Assembly (NCBI GenBank): GCA_038135065.1
Contig: JAYPWI010000019.1
Span: 1-64,000, forward strand
DNA: 64,000 nucleotides
Source of the DNA: JAYPWI01 sp038135065
GTDB taxonomy: Bacteria > Actinomycetota > Acidimicrobiia > Acidimicrobiales > Poriferisodalaceae
Direction: 5' to 3'
The position numbers were made by a program, and so were the translations under genes. The notes below the pieces were generated by a model. The model was not told where the DNA came from and searched no databases. It saw nothing but the letters and a program-made list of their open reading frames with translations. Below are positions 16,863 through 24,331 of this stretch, piece after piece (positions within the stretch are counted from its first letter, which is position 1; every line of letters begins with the position of its first letter).

Positions 16863-17825
16863 GTGGCCACGTATCTCGACCGGATCATCGCCGAGCACCG
16901 GGCGGCGGCATCAGCCGATGTGCGCTCCGTCGAGGAACTGACGGCTGCTGCCTTGGCGTGCGCGCCTGCCCGTGGGTTCGAGGAGGCCCTCCGGGGCGGC
17001 GGATTGTCGGTGATCAGCGAGGTCAAGCGGCGGTCACCTTCCAAGGGCGACCTGTTCGGTGATCTCGACCCGGCGACGCTTGCCCAGCAGTACCAGAACG
17101 GCGGCGCAGCTTGTCTGTCGGTGCTGACCGACGGCCCCAATTTCGGTGGCTCGGCCGCCGACCTGGCTGCAGCTCGCCAAGCGGTGTCCCTGCCCGTTCT
17201 GCGCAAGGACTTCACCGTCGATGTACGCGACGTACTCGATGCCCGTCTGATGGGGGCCGACGCGGTCCTGCTCATCGTCGCCGCCCTCAGCGACGAAGAG
17301 CTCGCACTCTTGCACTCGACGGCCATCGACGTGGGGGGGGGGGAGGCGGGGGGGGACGCCAACCCAGCCGCGACCGGGGCGCCCCTGGGAGGGGGGGGCG
17401 CGCGGGTGCGGGGGGGGGCGAGGGGCCCCGTGTGNNNNNNNNNNCGCCCCGCGCGCCCCCCCCCCGCCCCCAACCCCCCCCCCCCTCCCACCCGCCGGCC
17501 ATGGGGGGGGGGCCCCGCGGGGGGGCCCCCCCCCCACGACGAAGCGGAACTGGCCAGAGCGTTGTCTGTCGGGGCGACGCTGATCGGGGTCAACCAGCGT
17601 GACCTGGTGACCTTCGAGGTCGACCATGAGCGGGCCCGTCGAATGGGGTCGGTGATGCCCGCCGAGGTGGTGTCGGTTGCTGAATCGGGCGTCCGGGGTC
17701 CGGAGGATGCTACGACCCTGGCCCTGGCAGGCTACGACGCCGTGCTGGTAGGCGAGAGCCTGGTGACCAGCGGCGACCCCCGGGCGGCGGTCGAGGCGAT
17801 GGTGGAGGCCGGACGTTGTTCGTGA
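16863..17825 (+). CDS. trpC: indole-3-glycerol-phosphate synthase, interrupted by an assembly gap
   Basis: Closes the indole ring from CdRP in tryptophan synthesis. Family motifs flank the damage: VISEVKRRSPSKGDL, LSVLTDGPNFGGS and LPVLRKDFTVDVRDVLDAR before it; HDEAELARALSVGATLIGVNQRDL and VAESGVRG after it. Between about 17333 and 17534 the translation is low-complexity Gly/Pro around ten N, where an intact enzyme would need only about seven residues (after STAIDVG, before HDEAEL). The frame is open across by chance. The true protein would be about 260 residues. Start GTG 16863 with AGGAG about 7 bases upstream. Confidence 0.85.
   Translation: MATYLDRIIAEHRAAASADVRSVEELTAAALACAPARGFEEALRGGGLSVISEVKRRSPSKGDLFGDLDPATLAQQYQNGGAACLSVLTDGPNFGGSAADLAAARQAVSLPVLRKDFTVDVRDVLDARLMGADAVLLIVAALSDEELALLHSTAIDVGGGEAGGDANPAATGAPLGGGGARVRGGARGPVXXXXRPARPPPAPNPPPPPTRRPWGGGPAGGPPPHDEAELARALSVGATLIGVNQRDLVTFEVDHERARRMGSVMPAEVVSVAESGVRGPEDATTLALAGYDAVLVGESLVTSGDPRAAVEAMVEAGRCS
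17333..17534. other. assembly gap with G/C homopolymer junk inside trpC
   Basis: Ten N at 17435-17444 are flanked on both sides by long G runs and C runs with little other sequence. The flanking TrpC halves are normal up to the codons for IDVG and again from HDEAEL, so nearly all of this stretch is artefactual read-end sequence and not an insertion in the gene. Confidence 0.85.
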
Positions 17826-18496
17826 AGATCTGCGGTATCACCACCGAGGAGGACGCCCTCGTCTCGGTTGCGATGGGGGCGGACGCATTGGGCTTCAATT
17901 TCGTTCCGGGGTCGGTCCGCCAACTCAGCCCCACCGCTGCCAGGGATATCGTTCGCCGCCTTCCTGCCGGTGTGCTGGCGGTAGGAATTTTCCGCAACGA
18001 GCTCCCTCAGCGGGTCGTCGACATCGTGAACGAGGTCGGGTTGGGGGCGGCCCAGCTTCATGGACGCGAGTCCACGCAGGACACCCGGTTCGTCGCTGAG
18101 CGGATCCAGACTGTGATCAAGGCGTTCGTAGCCGGTGATCGCTCCCTCGACCGTCTGGCCGACTACGGGGCGTCCGCCGTGCTGATCGACGCCCCCGAGC
18201 CAGGCTCCGGTCAGGTCTTCGACTGGTCGGTCCTCGACGGGAGGGAACGTGGGCTTCCCTTCCTCCTTGCCGGGGGCTTGAACCCCGACAACGTGGCAGC
18301 TGCGATCACAGCCGCCCGACCGTGGGGGGTTGATGTGGCCTCTGGGGTCGAGTCGGCGCCCGGCCGCAAGGACCCTACGCTCGTTCGCTCGTTCGTCGTT
18401 GCTGCTCGACAGGCGTCCGCCCAACTCGGCCTCGAACCCGAGGAGATCTTCGTTGATCTCGACAGCCCGCGTCCCTATGACTGGAGGGACGAATAG
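17816..18496 (+). CDS. trpF: phosphoribosylanthranilate isomerase
   Basis: TIM-barrel isomerase of the third tryptophan-pathway step. Residues 2-9 FVKICGIT carry the catalytic Cys. GADALGFNFVPGSVRQL, AAQLHGRE, VLIDAPEPGSGQVFDW (with the catalytic Asp) and LAGGLNPDNVAAAI plus VDVASGVESAPGRKD complete the signature. It starts at TTG 17816 with GGAGG 7 bases upstream, overlapping the trpC end by 10 bp; a GTG at 17822 giving a 4-bp overlap is the alternative. The C-terminus is slightly longer than usual (226 residues). Confidence 0.95.
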   Translation: MFVKICGITTEEDALVSVAMGADALGFNFVPGSVRQLSPTAARDIVRRLPAGVLAVGIFRNELPQRVVDIVNEVGLGAAQLHGRESTQDTRFVAERIQTVIKAFVAGDRSLDRLADYGASAVLIDAPEPGSGQVFDWSVLDGRERGLPFLLAGGLNPDNVAAAITAARPWGVDVASGVESAPGRKDPTLVRSFVVAARQASAQLGLEPEEIFVDLDSPRPYDWRDE

Positions 18497-18564
18497 GGGT
18501 CGGGCCGAGTTTGGCTCACTGATTGGCGTGGCGGCGCTCCCTGGGGCACTTTTGGGGCATGGTG

Positions 18565-19728
18565 ATGACAGAGCCCTCGCCCGATGGGCGTTTCGGGGAG
18601 TTCGGTGGCAGATTCGTGCCAGAGACCCTCGTCGCAGCATGTGAAGAACTCGAGGCTGCGTTTCGTGAGGCGTGGGCCGACCCAGACTTCGTCGAAGAGT
18701 TCCACACCATCCTCCGGGACTACGGCGGTCGGCCATCTGCCCTCACCGAATGCCACCAACTCGGTAACCAATTGGGAATACGGCTCCTCCTCAAGCGAGA
18801 GGATCTGAACCACACTGGATCCCACAAGATCAACAACGTGATCGGACAGGCCCTGTTGGCCAAGCGGATGGGCAAGACTCGCCTCGTCGCAGAGACCGGT
18901 GCTGGTCAGCACGGTGTTGCATCAGCGACCGCAGCGGCCCTTATGGGCATGGAATGCAAGGTCTACATGGGTGCAGTCGACGTCGAGCGTCAGGCCCTGA
19001 ACGTGTTTCGCATGCGCCTGTTGGGCGCCGAAGTCGAAGCCGTACACTCTGGCAGCCGCACCCTCAAGGACGCAGTGAATGAGGCGATGCGGGACTGGGT
19101 GGCCACCGTCGAGCACTCGGCCTACTGCTTGGGGTCCGTGATGGGCCCCCACCCGTATCCGTGGATGGTCCGCACCTTTCACCAGGTGATCGGTGATGAA
19201 TCCGCGGCCCAGTGCGACCATCTGCTCGGTGGACCGCCGGATTACGTCGTGGCCTGTGTCGGTGGGGGTAGCAACGCTGCTGGCATTTTCTCGGGGTTTG
19301 CCGACACCGACGCTCGCCTCGTCGGCGTTGAACCGGCAGGCGGCGCAGCCGTGGGGCGCGGGGTGCCCGGCGTCGTCCATGGCATGCGCTCGTACCTGAT
19401 GCAGGACGAGCACGGTCAGGTGCAGGAGGCCGAGTCCATTTCAGCAGGCCTCGACTACCCGGGAATCGGCCCCGAACACGCCTATCTGTCCTCCATCGGT
19501 CGAGCCGAGTACCCGTCGGTGACCGATGCGGAGGTGATCGAGGCGTTCCAGTTGCTGTCACGTACCGAAGGCATCATCCCAGCGCTGGAAAGCGCCCATG
19601 CCATCGCCTGGGTCGCCCGGGAGGCGCCGGCTATGCAAGGGGCGACCGTGTTGGTCAATCTGAGCGGCCGGGGCGACAAAGACGTCGACCAGATGATCGA
19701 CATCCTGGGTGATCGCTACGAGGTCTGA
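18565..19728 (+). CDS. trpB: tryptophan synthase beta chain
   Basis: PLP enzyme that condenses indole with serine. It has 387 residues, the usual length for TrpB1. The PLP lysine sits in LNHTGSHKINN; the catalytic Glu is in ETGAGQHGVASA; the phosphate cup is VACVGGGSNAAGIFSGF; and SAGLDYPGIGPEHAYL is the conserved loop. I chose ATG 18565 because a GGGG lies about 7 bases upstream and the protein then starts as typical TrpB; ATG 18559 and TTG 18523 are in frame. It overlaps the convergent methyltransferase gene by 13 bp at its 3' end. Confidence 0.97.
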   Translation: MTEPSPDGRFGEFGGRFVPETLVAACEELEAAFREAWADPDFVEEFHTILRDYGGRPSALTECHQLGNQLGIRLLLKREDLNHTGSHKINNVIGQALLAKRMGKTRLVAETGAGQHGVASATAAALMGMECKVYMGAVDVERQALNVFRMRLLGAEVEAVHSGSRTLKDAVNEAMRDWVATVEHSAYCLGSVMGPHPYPWMVRTFHQVIGDESAAQCDHLLGGPPDYVVACVGGGSNAAGIFSGFADTDARLVGVEPAGGAAVGRGVPGVVHGMRSYLMQDEHGQVQEAESISAGLDYPGIGPEHAYLSSIGRAEYPSVTDAEVIEAFQLLSRTEGIIPALESAHAIAWVAREAPAMQGATVLVNLSGRGDKDVDQMIDILGDRYEV

Positions 19729-20393
19729 GCCTCGTCTGGGCCTCGCTCTAGGAGAAACACCTGACCTGTCGTGGCCCCTCTGCGTGTGTAGGTCCCGATG
19801 TCGGTGGCCCGGATGGAGGGGTTCTCTGCCAGGAATTCGTCGAAGGCCAATTTCTCGCCGAGGTTGCGATCGCTGAGCCCGAACGAGTGCCAGTCATCGA
19901 AGACGATCACCGATGTCGAGGCCAGCAGTGGCGCACAGAACGTGAGGGCCTCCCGAGCGGAGGCGTAGATGTCGGAATCGACCATCACGACGCTCACCTT
20001 CTCGATACCGTGCGCGGCGATGAATCCCGGAGTCAGGGTGTCGGTAAACCAACCCTTGACCAACACGGTTCGTTGCCAGTCGACTCCAGCTCGGGTCAGC
20101 ATCGCCCGGCACACTTCCTCGTCGGCACTGAACTGACCGGGCACCCAGGCGTCGTCGCTGTCCCCTTCGGTCTCGGGGGGAAGCCCCTCGAAGGAGTCGA
20201 AGCCGAAGAGACGCATGTTGTGAGCGCCGATACGGACGGATGCTCGGTGCATGCAAGCCATGGAGGCGCCGTAGAAGACCCCGAACTCGAGGTAATCGCC
20301 GATCGCGGCGCTCCCACCTTCGTGCTCGGCCAGGCGCTCGAGGATTTCGTCGAAGATCGGTTCGACCTGTTCCTCGTCCGAGAGTGCGTACAT
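19716..20393 (-). CDS. TylF/MycF-like SAM-dependent methyltransferase (main open frame)
   Basis: 225 residues with the macrocin-O-methyltransferase pattern: DYLEFGVFYGASMA (SAM loop), LFGFDSFEGLPPE, VDSDIYASAREALTF and IVFDDWHSFG with the metal-binding acidic residues. Such enzymes methylate sugar or polyketide hydroxyls, and the group also includes many uncharacterised members. The ATG at 20393 has no good ribosome-binding site. The frame continues upstream as LPPRVQALLPGQA back to a TAA at 20451-20453, beyond which the same frame codes for 41 more residues (see the next entry). The gene may therefore be interrupted. It is convergent with trpB. Confidence 0.7.
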   Translation of the reverse strand: MYALSDEEQVEPIFDEILERLAEHEGGSAAIGDYLEFGVFYGASMACMHRASVRIGAHNMRLFGFDSFEGLPPETEGDSDDAWVPGQFSADEEVCRAMLTRAGVDWQRTVLVKGWFTDTLTPGFIAAHGIEKVSVVMVDSDIYASAREALTFCAPLLASTSVIVFDDWHSFGLSDRNLGEKLAFDEFLAENPSIRATDIGTYTRRGATTGQVFLLERGPDEAQTS

Positions 20394-20450
20394 CGCCTGA
20401 CCGGGCAGCAGAGCTTGGACTCGTGGCGGGAGCTTTTTGCGCAGCGATGA

Positions 20451-20576
20451 TTAGGAACGGAGCAGGTTCTCCTGGGTCTTCCATTGGACCCTACGGGCCC
20501 TGAAATAGAATGCCATGGCGAAGGGGTTGCGGCGGATTCGGGCAAGTCTGTCGGAGCCGCCGTTCTGATCGCTCAT
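20451..20576 (-). pseudogene. probable N-terminal part of the TylF-like gene, ended by an in-frame stop
   Basis: An ATG at 20576 with a GAGG about 6 bases upstream opens a 41-residue basic segment (MSDQNGGSDRLARIRRNPFA, then AMAFYFRARRVQWKTQENLL) that ends at TAA 20451-20453. The downstream methyltransferase frame is exactly in phase 57 bases later. The simplest reading is one gene of about 286 codons with a nonsense mutation or base error. Alternatives are a small leader peptide, or a genuine start at 20393. Confidence 0.45.
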
Positions 20577-20777
20577 CTCTGACCTCGAACTCGTAACCCT
20601 GTGGCCCCTATCGGTTCGGGACGTGGGGGAGCCTGTCCGGCGGTCGGCTGTAGGGAATGCTGGGCAGGGACGGCCAGCCAGGTACCGTGATCGGGTGACC
20701 AATCTGTCGCTGTGCCACCTAGGTACCTCGTGTGACGACGGGTGCCACTCGGGCCACACCGCTCGCGGGCTGCTCTG

Positions 20778-21506
20778 ATGGGGCCTCTCGAACTCCATCT
20801 TCGGGCTCGGCGATCGAGCGGGGCAAAGCTACTGGTCCCGTACGTGACGGGCGGTTTCCCGGGCTGGGAGGATGCTGTACGGGCCGCTGCCGCTGCCGGT
20901 GCCGATGCGATCGAGATCGGTGTGCCGTTCAGCGATCCAGTGATGGACGGGCCAGTGATTCAGCAGGCGTCACAGCAAGCGCTCGATGTCGGCACCACTC
21001 CGCAGAGCGTGCTGCGAGCGGCGGCGAGTCTGGACACGGGCGTTCCCCACGTGGTGATGACCTACTACAACCTGTGCCACCACGAAGGCCATGAACGTTT
21101 CGCAGCAGAGTTGAGCGAGGCGGGCATCAGCGGGGCCATTCTCCCAGACCTCCCTNNNNNNNNNNTGCTGCTCGCCGCCCCCACCTCCCCTGGGCACCGG
21201 TTGAGAGAGTTGGGCGCGGCATCGAAGGGGTTCGTATATGCGGTGGGGCTGCTGGGAGTAACAGGAGAGCGTCGGGCGCTTGCCGCTACGGCCACCGAAA
21301 TTGCCGGGCGTTGTCTGGCCGTCACGGATACGCCCGTGCTCGTCGGGGTCGGCATCGGCTCGCCGGATCAGGCGGTCGAGGCGTGCACCGTGGCTGATGG
21401 GGTCATCGTCGGGTCCGCCGTGGTCCGCCAACTGCTCGACGGTCACGGTCCCGAAGGGGTGGGTGATCTGGTGGCCTCGTACCGTCGTGCCCTCGATGCC
21501 GGGTAG
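20778..21506 (+). CDS. trpA: tryptophan synthase alpha chain, interrupted by an assembly gap
   Basis: Cleaves indole-3-glycerol phosphate and channels indole to TrpB. Motifs are LVPYVTGGFPGWE, IEIGVPFSDPVMDGPVIQQAS with the catalytic Glu and Asp, MTYYNLCHHEG, ILPDLP, then after the gap LLAAPTSPGHRLREL, GFVYAVGLLGVTG and VGVGIGSPDQA. Ten N at 21156-21165 stand in for about 20 missing residues between PDLP and LLAAPTSP, judged by the family. The window is in frame by accident. Start ATG 20778; a GTG at 20742 is in frame but adds an untypical tail. It is separated from trpB by the opposite-strand methyltransferase. Confidence 0.93.
   Translation: MGPLELHLRARRSSGAKLLVPYVTGGFPGWEDAVRAAAAAGADAIEIGVPFSDPVMDGPVIQQASQQALDVGTTPQSVLRAAASLDTGVPHVVMTYYNLCHHEGHERFAAELSEAGISGAILPDLPXXXXLLAAPTSPGHRLRELGAASKGFVYAVGLLGVTGERRALAATATEIAGRCLAVTDTPVLVGVGIGSPDQAVEACTVADGVIVGSAVVRQLLDGHGPEGVGDLVASYRRALDAG
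21156..21165. other. 10-N assembly gap inside trpA
   Basis: A run of ten N. The alpha-chain sequence breaks off after ILPDLP and resumes at (V)LLAAPTSP; family comparison says roughly 60 bases are missing, so the N count is a placeholder and not the true gap size. Confidence 0.95.
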
Positions 21507-21515
21507 CGTCTGAAC

Positions 21516-21938
21516 ATGCCCCTCGCCGCTGTCGGAGACAACCTCTACAACGTCTTCCTCTTGCTGCACGTCGTGACTGCCTTGATTGCCCTCGGTCCGG
21601 TGACCGCTCATTCGCTGGCCCGAGGAGAGCAGTCGGCGCTGACCGTCGGCTCGATCCGTCGTGTCTATGGACCCGCTCTCTTGGTGAGTGGCGTGCTGGG
21701 CTTCGGCCTGGCGGGGCTCTCGGACAAGGCGTTCAAGATGAGTCAGACATGGTTGATGATCGCTTTCGTGGTGTGGGTTGCTCTGAACGGGGTACTCCAC
21801 GGGGTCGTCGTGCCTGCTGCTCGCTCGGCGGCAGAGGGGCAGCCCATGGCGCAGCGTCGCCTCGACCTGGGGGCGACCATGGTGTCCCTGCTCCTGGTCG
21901 TCATGCTCTGGACGATGATCTTCAAGCCTGGCTACTGA
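21516..21938 (+). CDS. DUF2269-like four-helix membrane protein
   Basis: 140 residues with four hydrophobic segments: YNVFLLLHVVTALIALGPV, YGPALLVSGVLGFGLAGL, WLMIAFVVWVALNGVLHGVV and LGATMVSLLLVVMLWTMIF. The first helix with its His and Pro matches the DUF2269 predicted integral membrane family, some members of which are heme-linked; no function is established. It starts at ATG 21516, 9 bp after trpA, and is likely co-transcribed with it. Confidence 0.65.
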   Translation: MPLAAVGDNLYNVFLLLHVVTALIALGPVTAHSLARGEQSALTVGSIRRVYGPALLVSGVLGFGLAGLSDKAFKMSQTWLMIAFVVWVALNGVLHGVVVPAARSAAEGQPMAQRRLDLGATMVSLLLVVMLWTMIFKPGY

Positions 21939-21990
21939 GGGTCTGGATGACCTGACGGGCCATGTAGCCCACGGGTACCCTCCCATCCCT

Positions 21991-22377
21991 GTGAGCGCCG
22001 GCATGGATCATCAGGGTGACCCAGGACCGTTGGTGGATGGCTGCGAGTTGTGTGAAGCGGCTCGTTTCACCCACTGGTACCACGAGGACGACGTGTGCTG
22101 GGTAGCGGATTGCGAGGCATGCTCGACTCCCATGGTCGTATGGAAGCGCCATGGTGTGGACCCGCCGCCCACCGACGTCGAGCACATGCTCGCTCGTCTC
22201 GCCGCGGCTGCCGAGCAACGGTTCGATGGCGAGGAGGTGCGGATCGATCGGGTGATGCGTCAAGTGCCGGAGCATTTCCACGCTCATGCCCGGGACCGAC
22301 GCTGGTTGGAGCGTCGATGGACCGACGTGCCCAGCCGCTACTCCGGCGTCGGTGGCGCAAGGGAACTCATCCGTTGA
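21991..22377 (+). CDS. small HIT-like protein with CxxC
   Basis: 128 residues from GTG 21991. Residues 17-21 CELCE, then EDDVCWVADCEACSTPMVVWKRHG, resemble the N-terminal zinc and beta-strand region of histidine-triad proteins. PEHFHAHARD near residue 95 contains an H-x-H-x-H run like the HIT active site. The overall match is weak and the spacing is not standard, so this is a proposal and not an identification. The stop overlaps the start of the cytochrome gene by 4 bp, suggesting translational coupling. Confidence 0.5.
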   Translation: MSAGMDHQGDPGPLVDGCELCEAARFTHWYHEDDVCWVADCEACSTPMVVWKRHGVDPPPTDVEHMLARLAAAAEQRFDGEEVRIDRVMRQVPEHFHAHARDRRWLERRWTDVPSRYSGVGGARELIR

Positions 22378-22727
22378 ACTGGATTGCCCAGCGAGTGGCC
22401 CTCGCTGCCCTGGCCGGCCTGACAACTGTGGCCGTTGCCTGTTCTGGCGGGGGCGATGCGGCTGCCCCAACCGTCGACGAGACCTACGCCCCCGCCGTCC
22501 TGGCCGAGGGAAAGTCGATCTACGACCAGACGTGTGCCGCCTGCCATGGGCGCAACGGAGGCGGGGGGATCGGTCCCGAACTCCGCTCGGTGGCCGGTCG
22601 GTTGACCTTCGAGGAGCATGTCGAGGTGATCCAGCGGGGTCGCGGATCGATGCCCGCGTTCGGAGCCACCCTCACCACCGGCCAGATCGAGGCGGTGGCC
22701 GCGTACGAGCGGGTGTGGACTCCCTGA
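22374..22727 (+). CDS. lipoprotein c-type cytochrome
   Basis: 117 residues from a TTG at 22374. A signal peptide with lipobox TTVAVAC gives lipid-modified Cys23. The mature part is one small class-I cytochrome c domain: CAACHG at 54-59 (heme Cys54, Cys57, His58), the Gly-rich loop NGGGGIGPEL, and Met93 in GSMPAFG as the sixth ligand. It would sit on the outer face of the cytoplasmic membrane as an electron carrier. No oxidase or reductase gene is adjacent. The TTGA overlap with the upstream gene supports the start. Confidence 0.85.
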   Translation: MNWIAQRVALAALAGLTTVAVACSGGGDAAAPTVDETYAPAVLAEGKSIYDQTCAACHGRNGGGGIGPELRSVAGRLTFEEHVEVIQRGRGSMPAFGATLTTGQIEAVAAYERVWTP

Positions 22728-22748
22728 CCCTGTTCTATTGTCGAGTTC

Positions 22749-23201
22749 ATGATCGACGTTGGAGATCGAGCCCCGACATTCACCCTGGTCGACCAGCACG
22801 GCGACAAGCAGCGACTGACGGACTTGCGGGGCCGTCGGGTGATGGTCTTCTTCTACCCGAAGGCCAACACGGGCGGGTGCACCACCCAAGCTTGCGGGCT
22901 GCGGGACATCCGGGACCGGATCGGCGATGTTCAGATTCTCGGTATCAGTCCCGATGCACCGGAGTTGCAGGCCAAGTGGGATGCCACACACGGATTCGGA
23001 TTCCCGCTCTTGTCTGATCCTGACCATATTGTGGCTGCCAAGTACGGGGCCTGGGGTCCGAAGAAGCTCTACGGCCGCGAGTACGAGGGCATCATCAGGT
23101 CGGCGTTCCTGATTTCGCCGACCGGGCGCATCGAACAGGCCTGGCGCAAGGTGTCCCCCGCGGCCACACCGGACAAGTTGCTGGCCGCAGTGGAGGCGTA
23201 G
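22749..23201 (+). CDS. bcp: peroxiredoxin, PrxQ/Bcp type
   Basis: Thiol peroxidase of 150 residues that reduces H2O2 and organic peroxides. VGDRAPTFTLVDQHG opens the thioredoxin fold. FFYPKANTGGCTTQACGLRD carries peroxidatic Cys44 and, five residues on, Cys49, the atypical two-Cys PrxQ arrangement. The usual Pro before the peroxidatic Cys motif (TPGC) is Gly here. GISPDAPELQAKW and FLISPTGRIEQAW are family motifs. It follows the cytochrome gene by 21 bp; fabZ begins directly after its stop. Confidence 0.92.
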   Translation: MIDVGDRAPTFTLVDQHGDKQRLTDLRGRRVMVFFYPKANTGGCTTQACGLRDIRDRIGDVQILGISPDAPELQAKWDATHGFGFPLLSDPDHIVAAKYGAWGPKKLYGREYEGIIRSAFLISPTGRIEQAWRKVSPAATPDKLLAAVEA

Positions 23202-23639
23202 ATGTCGTCGATGCCCGACCCTGCCGACCTGCTGGCCCACCGTGCGCCGTTCCTGTTCGTCACCCGAGTCGTCGAACTCGACCCGGGGGTGTCGTGCACC
23301 GCCGAATGGGACCTGACCGGTGACGAAGACTTCTTCGCCGGACACTTTCCTGGCCGCCCCACCCTCCCGGGGGTGTTGATGATCGAAGCCCTCGCCCAGA
23401 CGGCGGGCGTGGCCGCTCTCAGCGCACCGGGTTTCGAGGGCAAGCTGCCCCTCTTCGGTGGGATCGACAAGGCGCGCTTCCGCCGGCAGGTGGTCCCAGG
23501 TGACACGCTCACCCTGCAGGCCACCCTGGGTCGGATGAGCGCCAGAGCCGGCAAGGGTTCGGGCACGGCCTCGGTCAACGGTGAGGTTGCGTGCACGGCC
23601 GAGATGATGTTCGTCATCGCAGACGCATCCCAAGTGTGA
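23202..23639 (+). CDS. fabZ: 3-hydroxyacyl-ACP dehydratase
   Basis: Hot-dog-fold dehydratase of fatty-acid elongation, 145 residues. The active-site segment FAGHFPGRPTLPGVLMIEAL holds His48 and Glu62, the canonical pair. DKARFRRQVVPGDTLTL is the second FabZ motif. Its ATG immediately follows the bcp stop and its own stop overlaps the azlC start. The rest of the elongation set, apart from enoyl reductase, lies on the opposite strand at 24.7-29 kb; no enoyl-ACP reductase is in the window. Confidence 0.92.
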   Translation: MSSMPDPADLLAHRAPFLFVTRVVELDPGVSCTAEWDLTGDEDFFAGHFPGRPTLPGVLMIEALAQTAGVAALSAPGFEGKLPLFGGIDKARFRRQVVPGDTLTLQATLGRMSARAGKGSGTASVNGEVACTAEMMFVIADASQV

Positions 23640-24331
23640 CGCCGTCCCCACGCCGTCACCTGCGCGACAGTGTGGTGCTAGGCGGTGCGGTCGGGTTGTT
23701 CGGTGTCACCTTCGGGGTCCTGGCTACCACCAGTGGGCTGACCGTCTCCCAGGCGTGTGCCATGTCGCTCCTGGTCTTCACAGGGGCGAGCCAGTTCGCA
23801 GCGGTGGGAGTGGTGGCCGCGGGGGGAGCTGCCACATCGGCAGTCGCAACCGCCCTGCTGCTGGGTGCCCGTAACGGCGCATATGCCCTCACGGTGGCTC
23901 ACCTGCTGCCCAGATCCGTGCTGGGGCGCCTCGCAGGGGCCCAATTGATCATCGACGAATCAACGGCCATGGCGCTCGCCCAGGCGGACGAGCGACGTGC
24001 CCGGCAAGCGCTGTGGGCCACCGGGATCGCCGTGTACGTCTTCTGGAACCTCGGAACCGTCGTGGGTGCCCTCGCCGGCGACGTGATCGGCGACCCGACA
24101 ACAATCGGGCTCGATGCGGCCTTCCCGGCCGGTTTTGTCACCTTCGTCATGCCACACGTGAAGCAACGACCTGGACTGGTCGCTGCTCTGCTCGGCGGGG
24201 CAGTCGCCGTCCTGGCCGTGCCGTTCACCCCAGCTGGTGCCCCTGTGTTGCTGGCCGGGGTCGGGGCGGTAGCGGGAATGGTGATGGTGGTCCGCGGCGG
24301 TGCCGTTGGTTCACACGGTGCGTCGTCGTGA
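23636..24331 (+). CDS. azlC: AzlC-family branched-chain amino acid permease subunit
   Basis: 231 residues from a GTG overlapping the fabZ stop. The AzlC hallmarks are GLFGVTFGVLATTSGL, the helix SLLVFTGASQFAAVGVVAAG, LLLGARNGAYAL (usually LxxxLRHxLY), and DESTAMALAQ. It contains five to six membrane helices. With the next gene, azlD, it forms the two-component exporter for branched-chain amino acids or azaleucine. Confidence 0.88.
   Translation: MTPSPRRHLRDSVVLGGAVGLFGVTFGVLATTSGLTVSQACAMSLLVFTGASQFAAVGVVAAGGAATSAVATALLLGARNGAYALTVAHLLPRSVLGRLAGAQLIIDESTAMALAQADERRARQALWATGIAVYVFWNLGTVVGALAGDVIGDPTTIGLDAAFPAGFVTFVMPHVKQRPGLVAALLGGAVAVLAVPFTPAGAPVLLAGVGAVAGMVMVVRGGAVGSHGASS

Noticed and set aside
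17333..17534. Gly/Pro-rich insertion domain in TrpC
   Set aside because: The stretch surrounds ten N and is pure G/C homopolymer; it is an assembly artefact.
19716..19728. 13-bp convergent overlap of trpB and the methyltransferase as a regulatory antisense
   Set aside because: Short 3' overlaps are frequent in compact genomes, and other convergent pairs here are spaced by only 6-33 bp.
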